Assembly (NCBI GenBank): GCA_029938985.1
Contig: JAOZTW010000372.1
Location: forward strand, 1 to 5,572
DNA: 5,572 nucleotides
Source: Bacteroidales bacterium
Lineage (GTDB): Bacteria > Bacteroidota > Bacteroidia > Bacteroidales > JAOZQN01
Direction of reading: 5' to 3'
How positions within the stretch are numbered: position 1 is the first letter of the stretch; every line of letters begins with the position of its first letter. Below the pieces are notes generated by a model. That model saw nothing but the letters and a program-made list of their open reading frames with translations. It ran no database searches and was not told the DNA's origin. Below, one piece after another: positions 1 through 5,572 of the stretch. Position numbers and translations under genes: made by a program.

Positions 1-2098
1 CACTGCTATTGCCATGCCACGTTATCAAAATTTTATTTTCAACAACCCACTTTGGACTGCTCGTAATGTAAGCTACATAACAAACAACACTTTTGAAACC
101 ACCAATTATTTGGCAGAACAAGGAGTAAATCCTTATACTTTTATTTCGTTGTGGGAAGTTGATGGTGTTACTATTAGTAGTAACAGTTTTGTTAACAGCT
201 CTCCCCTGTCTTATAACGACCTCAAAAAGGGTAGAGGTATTTATTCTACCGATGCAAGCTATTACTCATACAACAACACTTTTGAGAACTTAACTTATGG
301 CATATATGCCATTGGTGGTGGCGAAATAGGTGTTGTAGGTTCAAAAAAATCAACATTTATCAACAACAGCTATGGTATTTCACTAAGAGGAGTTAACAAT
401 AGCGATATTATAGATAATGATTTTAATTTTTCTATTACCAATTCTGGATATACAGGAGTTTATCTTAACAACTGCGAAAGCTATACTGTTGAAGAAAACA
501 ATTTTGTGAGTAACGCTACAAGCCTCTTAGCATTAGGTGTTCATCTGTTTAACTCAGATGACAATGCCGAGGAATTGTATAAAAACGAGTTTACCAATTT
601 AACATATAGTATTGTGGCACAAGATAAAAACAATACAGATATAACTAAAAATGGTTTACAATTAATATGCAACGAATTTACTAATAGCAATACAGATATT
701 TATATAGCAAACAAGCCAGGTATAAAAGCTATACAAGGTAATCTGTTTTATCCGGCTGATAATTCTTTTCACAGTTCTACATCTATGCATATCGACAACC
801 GTGGCTACTCCATTGAGTATTACTGTCGCAGTGGTACACCTTACAAACCACAGAATGTTTCTTTCAATGTTAAACTATCTTTAAGTTGGATGGTTTCTGA
901 GGATATTTGTCCTTCGCATTTTGGTAATCCTAACCCTAATCCTTGGGAATTAAAAAAAGATTTACTTGTTATAGCCAACAAAAAAGAAGAACTAAGCGAA
1001 CTGCAAGACAACAACCAAACTGCCGCCCTACTTAAGCAAATCAACACCAGCACTACTGGCGAAGAATTAGAAATTTACCATAGTTTACTATCAGTTTCTC
1101 CCAATGTGTCCAACAACGTAATGCAAGCCGTAGCTGAGCGAGAATCAGTAATTCCTCCTGTTATGGTAAAAGAAATTTTTGTGGCTAATCCTCATTCAGG
1201 CAATTCCGCTGTGCTAATGCAAACACTCGACAATCGGCAAGATCCTTTACCCGATTTTATGCTTGCCGAGATATCCGAATCTTCGCAAAAGATATCAGCA
1301 ATAGAAAAATTGACTGACGAAATATTTCATATCAACAGACAGCACAATGGCAGGCTAAATCGCAGTTTGAGTTACTATTCTAACAGCTTTGCAGTTGGCT
1401 CTACCGACAGCGTAGAACTGTTTTTGCAAAACGAGAACACACTTATTAGAAGCTATCAATTATATGGTTTTTATCTTTCACAAAAAGAAACAACCAAAGC
1501 TGCTAACATTTTTGCAGATATTGCAAATAGCTATATACTAAGCATAGACGAGCAAAAAGAATATAATTACAGAAGCCAGTTGGTTGATATTCAACTTGAT
1601 TTGTTTTCCAACAATAAATCTTATTTTGAAGTTGATGCTGTCCAAAAAGCGAAGCTTTACGAACTATCGGCAATAGAAGACAGTAAAACAGCTATTTATG
1701 CCCAAAACATACTCACATTAATCGATGGTGTTGAATGGGAAATAACCGAGATTGTACCCTCTCCTGTTGGCATTGAGTTTATAGACCCCGAGTTTCAAAG
1801 TTGTGATGGCGAATTTGCATTTATTGTTTCGCCCAAATTAGCTCGTAACTATTTTGTGGTAGAATACAACTTAACCGAAGAAATAGGACGACAAAAAACG
1901 GAGATAAGATTAGTAACATCAAACAGTGGTATTTCCATAGGAAAAAGCAAAACAAAAACTGTATATAGTGAATTAATACATAAACAAACCGACCATGTAT
2001 TAATAGAAACGTTTAAATTTGAGAACGGCAATTATATTTGCTTACTAATTCAAAACAACACTGTGTTGGCAAGTCAAAAATTAAAAATTAAAAATTAA
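1..2098 (+). CDS. Right-handed beta-helix surface protein with helical module and degenerate T9SS-like C-terminal domain (5' partial)
   Basis: The reading frame is open from base 2, so the ATG at 14 is probably internal and the true start and signal peptide lie upstream. Residues below count from that ATG. Residues 1-~250 form a ladder of N-x-F type rungs, with Phe at 27, 59, 90, 115, 137, 164, 193, 222 and 245. Phrases such as YGIYAIGG, YGISLRG and YTGVYLNN follow or lie between them, as in NosD/pectin-lyase-like parallel beta-helices. A Pro/Asn hinge (NPNPNPW, ~305-311) leads to a mainly helical region, ~312-595, that contains two related segments 32 residues apart. Residues ~605-694 resemble a T9SS type A sorting domain (YFVVEYNL; GNYICLLIQNNTVLASQKL; basic end KLKIKN), but the usual YPNPA is SPKLA. 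Likely role: exported surface protein, possibly binding polysaccharide or matrix. No catalytic residues are recognisable. It ends 20 bases before the next gene, probably in one operon. The fold is fairly sure; the exact function is unknown. Confidence 0.92.
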   Translation, partial: TAIAMPRYQNFIFNNPLWTARNVSYITNNTFETTNYLAEQGVNPYTFISLWEVDGVTISSNSFVNSSPLSYNDLKKGRGIYSTDASYYSYNNTFENLTYGIYAIGGGEIGVVGSKKSTFINNSYGISLRGVNNSDIIDNDFNFSITNSGYTGVYLNNCESYTVEENNFVSNATSLLALGVHLFNSDDNAEELYKNEFTNLTYSIVAQDKNNTDITKNGLQLICNEFTNSNTDIYIANKPGIKAIQGNLFYPADNSFHSSTSMHIDNRGYSIEYYCRSGTPYKPQNVSFNVKLSLSWMVSEDICPSHFGNPNPNPWELKKDLLVIANKKEELSELQDNNQTAALLKQINTSTTGEELEIYHSLLSVSPNVSNNVMQAVAERESVIPPVMVKEIFVANPHSGNSAVLMQTLDNRQDPLPDFMLAEISESSQKISAIEKLTDEIFHINRQHNGRLNRSLSYYSNSFAVGSTDSVELFLQNENTLIRSYQLYGFYLSQKETTKAANIFADIANSYILSIDEQKEYNYRSQLVDIQLDLFSNNKSYFEVDAVQKAKLYELSAIEDSKTAIYAQNILTLIDGVEWEITEIVPSPVGIEFIDPEFQSCDGEFAFIVSPKLARNYFVVEYNLTEEIGRQKTEIRLVTSNSGISIGKSKTKTVYSELIHKQTDHVLIETFKFENGNYICLLIQNNTVLASQKLKIKN

Positions 2099-2118
2099 TT
2101 CTAAAAAAAATTAAAAAC
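2099..2118 (+). promoter_or_regulatory. A-rich translation leader without Shine-Dalgarno
   Basis: The 20 bases between the two genes are almost all A and T (TTCTAAAAAAAATTAAAAAC) with no AGGAGG-like element. Bacteroidota commonly start translation from A-rich leaders without a Shine-Dalgarno sequence. The ATG at 2119 is accepted because a textbook signal peptide begins exactly there. The gap is too short to hold a full promoter, which favours co-transcription with the upstream gene. Confidence 0.55.
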
Positions 2119-4986
2119 ATGTTATACAAAAAAATAATAATAAGTCTGTTGGTTTTGCTATATGCTCACACTATTGCACAGGCACAAATAAACAAAGAGG
2201 TACACCAAATTTATGTAAACACCAGCCGAGAAGGAGATTATACTTTGCAAGGAGCAATAAACGAGGCTCTTGAATATCAAAGTACAATAATTTGGGTTGC
2301 CCCTGGCGAATATATTTTACCCTCCAAAGAGCATTTGCTTGTGGAAACCAACGTTTATCATACTTTTAAAGATATTTCCATAATATCTACGCATGGTGCG
2401 TCAAGCACCAAAATAATAGGAAATGGTAGTTCCTCGTTAAACAGTATTTTAACAATCAAATCTTGTAGTAGTACAGGCTTTAGCCGTTTTCTGCTCAAAG
2501 GTTTTACTCTCGAAAACGGACAAATGCCCCTTGATTCCCATACTGGTGGTGGCGCAATATTTTGTGCGGCACCAGGCAATTGTATTTTTGAAGACCTAAT
2601 TCTTTCTAATAATTCGGCTACTTATGGCGGTGCAATTTATGTATCTCAAACATTTTGGGGTCGCACTACTTTAAACAATGTTTTAATCCACAACAACAAC
2701 TCCAAAGTTGGTGGTGCAATTTGTTCGTTTAGCGAAAGCCTTATTCTACACAACAATACAATTGCAAACAACCATGCCGAAGATTTATTTTCTCCTGGCG
2801 GTATTTATCATCAGCTTGGCAATTTATCTATCAATAATTCAATTTTGTGGAACAACAGCCCTTATGAAATAGGTGTTGAATGCGACAATCTAACTATCAA
2901 CAACAGCAATGTAAGTGCTGGCAAAGAAGGTATTCTCGCCAATCGTGGCACTATTTGGTGGCAACACAGTATTTCAGTTTCTCCCGATTTAACAAACGAT
3001 TACACACTCAGCCCCTCTGTTTCGCCCTGTATTGATGCTGGTAATAATTTACTGTTACCACTTGGTTTGCTAAATGATTTGGCATCTAACACACGTATAA
3101 ACAATCATATAGTTGATATGGGTGCTTACGAAAGCGAAGCTATACTACAAGCCAGTTTCGACATCAGTAGTGTGGAAGTAGAACTGCATCAAACAGTTTA
3201 TTGCAACAACACATCGGCAGGTAATATAGATAATTATGTTTGGTCTATTGACGGCGAAGAAGTTAATGTTTTGGAACATTTTGATACATATTTTACCGAA
3301 ATAGGTACTTATAATATAAGCTTAACAGTAAGTAATTCTACTGCTTCAAGCACCGCCGATACTCTTATCAGCGTTCTTGCTTTGCCTTGCGATTTATTTG
3401 CTGGAGTAGTTAATAGTAACAAAATAAGCGATAACACTGCTAACTTCTCCAATGTACTCTCTGTTAAAGATGAGTTTGGCATAAGTGTAAGCTACGCTGG
3501 CGATATTGACGGCGATGGCATAAGCGACCTTCTCGCTGGTGCCGACAACGACAACGATGGAGGTAACAATCGTGGTGCTTTTTATGTTTTGTTTTTAAAC
3601 AAAGATGGTAGTGTAAAATCGTACCAAAAAATAAGTAGCACTTCAGGTAATTTTCCTTTGCCACTTTCAAACAACGATAATTTTGGCACATCTTTATGCT
3701 ATCTTGGCGATATTACTGGCGACGGCAACAACGAAATTGCCGTAGGAGCTTTTGGAGACGATGATGGTGGTCAAAATTGCGGTGCTATTTACATATTATC
3801 TCTCAACAATAATGGTATGGTTGTTGCGTGCAACAAAATTAACAATTCCTCTCTTGGTAATAGCTTGTATGCAAATGATTTTTTTGGTAAATCTATTTCA
3901 ACTATTGGCGATTTAAACCAAGATGGTATAACCGACCTTGCCGTAGGAGCAAGTAGCTGTAACGATGGTGGCTCCAAACGTGGTGCTATTTTTATTTTGT
4001 TAATGAACAGCGATTTGAGTATTAAATCTTATCAAAAAATATCATCAACAACAGGTAATTTTTACGGTTCATTAGGCAATGGCGACAAGTTCGGCTGTTC
4101 GTCTTGTCCTGTTGGCGACATGGATGGCGATGGCATAATTGACCTTGCCGTAGGTGCTTACAACGACGACGATGGCGGTTCTAACAAAGGAGCTGTTTGG
4201 TTGCTGTATATGCAGTTAGACGGTACTGTAAAGGACTATTCAAAAATTTCGTCAACCGAGGGCAATTTTATGGGCGAACTATTTGCGAACGACAAGTTTG
4301 GTCGTTCTTTAACCAACATTGGCGATATAGACAACAACGGCATCTCCGACCTTGCCGTAGGTGCTTATGGCAGTAATAATTCTCAAGGAGCAGTTTGGAT
4401 AGTGTTGTTAAACAAGGATTTCACAGTTATGGCTAGTCAAAAAATATCTTCTGAATCAGGCAATTTTAATGAAATATTAGATGATGGCGACAAATTTTCT
4501 CGCTCTATTGCTTACTTAGGCGACCGCAACAACGATGGCACTTCCGAAATAGTAATAGGTGCTTACAAAGACGATGATGGAGGCGAGAACAAAGGAGCTA
4601 TATACACCATAAATTTATGTAGCAATGGTTATCAATCGGTTGATATGCTGGTTTACAACAGCACTAATCACAATTCAAATAGCACTGTTGAAACAAAATC
4701 TACCACTACCGAAACTACTTCCTTGTCAATTATAGAAGAGAGCATAGAGTTCTACCCCAACCCTTTTACTTCAAATATCAACTTAACCGTAAACACTCAG
4801 CAAACAGTTAATTTGAATATTGAAATAGTAAATATGCTTGGTGTTGTAGTCTCTAAATATGATACTTATAGTTCTAATGAAACCATTTTGATAGGTAAAG
4901 ACCTTCAGGCTGGTATTTATTTAATAAATATTAATTACAACAATGTTTACAAACAAATAAAAATTGTAAAACATAACGGGAATTAG
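2119..4986 (+). CDS. Secreted multidomain protein: choice-of-anchor Q beta-helix, PKD, FG-GAP propeller, T9SS type A sorting domain
   Basis: Complete 955-residue protein. Residues 1-22 are a signal peptide: MLYKK, a hydrophobic core, and a probable cut after AQA. Residues ~30-340 are a pectin-lyase-like beta-helix. It starts with IYVN...TLQGAINEA...VAPGEY, has GGAI-type turns at 143, 170, 198 and 227, and closes with SPCIDAGN (302-309) and DMGAYE (333-338), the hallmark of choice-of-anchor Q proteins. A PKD-like Ig domain follows at ~343-421 (YVWSIDG; GTYNISLTVSN). Six FG-GAP repeats start at 451, 520, 587, 656, 725 and 791, with calcium-type loops such as DIDGDGISD. A Ser/Thr-rich linker (~840-873) leads to a T9SS sorting domain, ~876-955 (FYPNPF; LQAGIYLININ). 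Known for these families: Sec export, then T9SS translocation with cleavage of the sorting domain. Inferred: a cell-surface or released adhesin or matrix-binding protein. No pectate-lyase catalytic residues are evident, so enzymatic activity is not claimed. Probably co-transcribed with the upstream gene. Confidence 0.96.
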   Translation: MLYKKIIISLLVLLYAHTIAQAQINKEVHQIYVNTSREGDYTLQGAINEALEYQSTIIWVAPGEYILPSKEHLLVETNVYHTFKDISIISTHGASSTKIIGNGSSSLNSILTIKSCSSTGFSRFLLKGFTLENGQMPLDSHTGGGAIFCAAPGNCIFEDLILSNNSATYGGAIYVSQTFWGRTTLNNVLIHNNNSKVGGAICSFSESLILHNNTIANNHAEDLFSPGGIYHQLGNLSINNSILWNNSPYEIGVECDNLTINNSNVSAGKEGILANRGTIWWQHSISVSPDLTNDYTLSPSVSPCIDAGNNLLLPLGLLNDLASNTRINNHIVDMGAYESEAILQASFDISSVEVELHQTVYCNNTSAGNIDNYVWSIDGEEVNVLEHFDTYFTEIGTYNISLTVSNSTASSTADTLISVLALPCDLFAGVVNSNKISDNTANFSNVLSVKDEFGISVSYAGDIDGDGISDLLAGADNDNDGGNNRGAFYVLFLNKDGSVKSYQKISSTSGNFPLPLSNNDNFGTSLCYLGDITGDGNNEIAVGAFGDDDGGQNCGAIYILSLNNNGMVVACNKINNSSLGNSLYANDFFGKSISTIGDLNQDGITDLAVGASSCNDGGSKRGAIFILLMNSDLSIKSYQKISSTTGNFYGSLGNGDKFGCSSCPVGDMDGDGIIDLAVGAYNDDDGGSNKGAVWLLYMQLDGTVKDYSKISSTEGNFMGELFANDKFGRSLTNIGDIDNNGISDLAVGAYGSNNSQGAVWIVLLNKDFTVMASQKISSESGNFNEILDDGDKFSRSIAYLGDRNNDGTSEIVIGAYKDDDGGENKGAIYTINLCSNGYQSVDMLVYNSTNHNSNSTVETKSTTTETTSLSIIEESIEFYPNPFTSNINLTVNTQQTVNLNIEIVNMLGVVVSKYDTYSSNETILIGKDLQAGIYLININYNNVYKQIKIVKHNGN
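3469..4629 (+). repeat. Six tandem FG-GAP repeat units within the coding sequence
   Basis: Six in-frame units begin at 3469, 3676, 3877, 4084, 4291 and 4489, with periods of 69, 67, 69, 69 and 66 codons. Each runs D-x-F-[GS]-x-S, then GD-x-[DN]-x-[DN]-G, then [AI]-[VG]-GA, then a Gly/Asp-rich turn, RGA or KGA, a hydrophobic strand and usually QKISS-x-x-GNF. The loops are DIDGDGISD, DITGDGNNE, DLNQDGITD, DMDGDGIID, DIDNNGISD and DRNNDGTSE. The usual Pro of GAP is absent from all six (GAD, GAF, GAS, GAY, GAY, GAY). Unit 5 is shorter because it lacks the DDDGG-type insertion. A lone KISDNTANF strand precedes unit 1 (from 3421), and unit 6 ends without one, which suggests closure of a ring. Confidence 0.92.
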
Positions 4987-5074
4987 GAAATAGGAATTGG
5001 TTTATGCCTTAAATTGGTTAATTATTTATTTTAATATGCCTAAATGAATTAAACGGCTAAGCACTTAAAGTTGG

Positions 5075-5113
5075 AAAAAAATCCCTTTGCCAAAGTTTGG
5101 AACTTTGGCAAAG
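5075..5113 (-). terminator. Possible rho-independent terminator for leftward transcription
   Basis: Read on the minus strand, the 13-bp perfect stem CTTTGCCAAAGTT/AACTTTGGCAAAG with a 3-base loop is followed by GGA and then seven T (the complement of A 5075-5081). This is the layout of an intrinsic terminator. Read on the + strand the same hairpin is followed by TTGTGG, with no T tract, so it is a poor terminator for the genes to the left. No minus-strand gene is visible in the window to use it, and the hairpin is also part of the palindrome cluster, so the role is uncertain. Confidence 0.4.
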
Positions 5114-5176
5114 TTGTGGCTATCAGGAATATACTGCAAATTACAACTTTGTCAAAGAGAAAAAACTTTGACAAAG
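5085..5176. repeat. Cluster of four CTTTGnCAAAG palindromes in two inverted pairs
   Basis: The 11-mer CTTTGnCAAAG occurs at 5085-5095 (n=C), 5103-5113 (n=G), 5147-5157 (n=T) and 5166-5176 (n=A). Each copy is palindromic around its central base. Copies 1 and 2 form a 13-bp perfect inverted repeat with a TGG loop (5085-5097 and 5101-5113). Copies 3 and 4 form an 11-bp perfect inverted repeat with an 8-base loop. Centres lie 18 bases apart in the first pair and 19 in the second, and the pairs are offset by 62-63 bases. Flanking AA and TT extend some copies to AACTTTGnCAAAGTT. The layout resembles REP-type intergenic palindromes; I infer this from arrangement only. Confidence 0.85.
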
Positions 5177-5182
5177 CAGAAA

Positions 5183-5200
5183 ATTTTATAATTATAAAAT
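5183..5200. repeat. 18-bp perfect AT-only palindrome
   Basis: ATTTTATAATTATAAAAT equals its own reverse complement over all 18 bases, and the flanking A and C do not extend it. It lies seven bases after the last CTTTGnCAAAG copy. It could be a dyad binding site or a chance product of AT-rich DNA; nothing further can be said from the sequence. Confidence 0.6.
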
Positions 5201-5242
5201 CCAATGTTAGCTGGATCGCTTATTAAACATATTAGGCGTTTT

Positions 5243-5349
5243 TCATGAGTGTCAAGTTCAAGGCTTTTTTGAAATATTAGAATTAAAGTTTACCTTTGTA
5301 AATGAGCATTTTAATATTTCAAAAGTAACGAAGAAATTGATACTCGTGA
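5243..5349. repeat. Nested inverted repeat (about 107 bp)
   Basis: Three stems nest around one centre. The outer arms are TCATGAGTGTCAA (5243-5255) and TTGATACTCGTGA (5337-5349), which pair over 13 positions as RNA with two G-U wobbles. The middle arms are TTTTGAAATATTA (5267-5279) and TAATATTTCAAAA (5312-5324), a perfect 13 bp. They extend inward through one G-T wobble and three more pairs to 5283/5308. The innermost hairpin is TTTAC-CTTT-GTAAA (5289-5302). It could be a structured RNA, a transcription-factor dyad, or a small mobile-element remnant. It overlaps the promoter at 5268-5298. Confidence 0.6.
5268..5298 (+). promoter_or_regulatory. Bacteroidota-type promoter (-33 TTTG, -7 TACCTTTG)
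   Basis: TTTG at 5268-5271 and TACCTTTG at 5291-5298 are separated by 19 bases, matching the primary sigma factor pattern known in this phylum (TTTG or TTG, about 19 bases, TAnnTTTG). Transcription would start around 5305 and run rightward out of the window. No reading frame of note follows in the next 265 bases, so it would drive a long leader, a non-coding RNA, or a gene beyond the edge. The -33 element sits in the left middle arm of the nested inverted repeat. Confidence 0.5.
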
Positions 5350-5572
5350 CCTCGAAATTAAAATCAAGAAAAACAATGTAAACACTACATTATAAAACAA
5401 TTAACAAATTGAATTAATTACTGGACATTTATTCTAAACAATATTAAAATCAACTATTTGCGTTTTTTTGAAAAACAGTATTTTTCTTGTTTTTGGTTTT
5501 CGTTTGTATAACATAACACTAACATTTGTGTACTTCAATCATGTCATTAATCTGTTTTTAGTATTTTTTCTA

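Larger units (their letters stand above)
4987..5572. other. 586-base 3' non-coding region rich in inverted repeats
   Basis: No credible coding sequence is present: every ATG on the + strand reaches a stop within about 15 codons or runs no further than the window edge. Bases 4987-5070 hold nothing firm beyond AT-rich sequence and a loose direct repeat (TATGCC at 5003 and 5035, each followed by a TAAAT-like stretch). The structured elements between 5075 and 5349 are listed separately. From 5350 to 5572 I see only a small AATGTA/TACATT stem (5375-5391), an all A-T GAAAAA/TTTTTC stem (5470-5486) and T-rich sequence. No tRNA, rRNA, CRISPR array or insertion sequence is recognisable. Confidence 0.7.

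Noticed and set aside
14..16. ATG at 14 as the true start of the first gene
   Set aside because: The frame is already open upstream (T-A-I-A before the Met), no signal peptide follows, and beta-helix sequence begins at once; a T9SS cargo should have a signal peptide upstream of the window.
2033..2040. TATATTTG as a -7 element for a separate promoter of the second gene
   Set aside because: It fits TAnnTTTG, but the nearest TTTG (2018-2021) is only 11 bases upstream and nothing TTTG-like sits at about 19. It lies in coding sequence, and such octamers are expected by chance in AT-rich DNA.
841..3977. Minus-strand open frames of 60-75 codons at 841-1053, 1849-2031, 2358-2579, 3464-3691 and 3789-3977
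   Set aside because: All lie inside the two clear coding regions, show no recognisable domains, and have biased compositions expected of antisense reading.
5085..5115. Rho-independent terminator for the rightward operon
   Set aside because: The stem is good but is followed by TTGTGG with no T tract on the + strand; the T tract is only on the opposite side.
5085..5176. CTTTGnCAAAG copies as a CRISPR array
   Set aside because: The units are 11 bases, palindromic, in alternating pairs, and the intervals are unequal (18, 44, 19). Real arrays have longer direct repeats with near-constant spacers.
5267..5324. Inverted repeats as ends of an insertion sequence or MITE
   Set aside because: The space between the middle arms is only 32 bases, no transposase is present, and no target-site duplication flanks either the middle or the outer arms.
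5204..5328. Tiny + strand frames at 5204, 5245 and 5302 (14, 11 and 8 codons)
   Set aside because: Too short to support. The one at 5245 begins MSVKFK, faintly like the start of Bacteroidota HU-like proteins, but stops after 11 codons with no continuation seen.
5457..5486. Second promoter, TTTG-N18-TATTTTTC
   Set aside because: The -7 element has a C in place of the final G, and it lies in homopolymer-rich DNA overlapping a GAAAAA/TTTTTC stem, so a chance match is likely.

Overview
The window looks like chromosomal DNA from a Bacteroidota bacterium. It is AT-rich. Both proteins end in type IX secretion system (T9SS) C-terminal sorting domains, one clear and one degenerate. The second gene has an A-rich leader with no Shine-Dalgarno sequence, and the only convincing promoter fits the Bacteroidota TTTG-N19-TAnnTTTG pattern. 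The species cannot be told from the sequence.

Layout: (1) 1-2098, + strand: the 3' part of a gene whose start lies outside the window. It encodes a right-handed beta-helix ladder, then a helical module with an internal repeat, then a weak T9SS type A-like sorting domain. (2) 2119-4986, + strand, 20 bases downstream: a complete 955-residue secreted protein. Its order is signal peptide, pectin-lyase-like beta-helix ending in a choice-of-anchor Q type SPCIDAG...DMGAYE segment, PKD-like domain, six FG-GAP/integrin-type propeller repeats with DxDGDG-like calcium loops, Ser/Thr-rich linker, and a canonical YPNP T9SS sorting domain. (3) 4987-5572: 586 bases with no credible gene but plenty of symmetric DNA: four copies of CTTTGnCAAAG in two inverted pairs, an 18-bp perfect AT palindrome, a nested inverted repeat of about 107 bp, and a Bacteroidota promoter inside that repeat pointing out of the window.

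The two genes share strand, close spacing, a beta-helix theme and a T9SS export route, so they are probably co-transcribed. They probably supply large cell-surface or released proteins for adhesion or glycan/matrix binding. No enzyme active site is visible in either, so a catalytic role is not supported. Neither gene looks like part of a defence or mobile system. The least explained part of the window is the 3' non-coding region.
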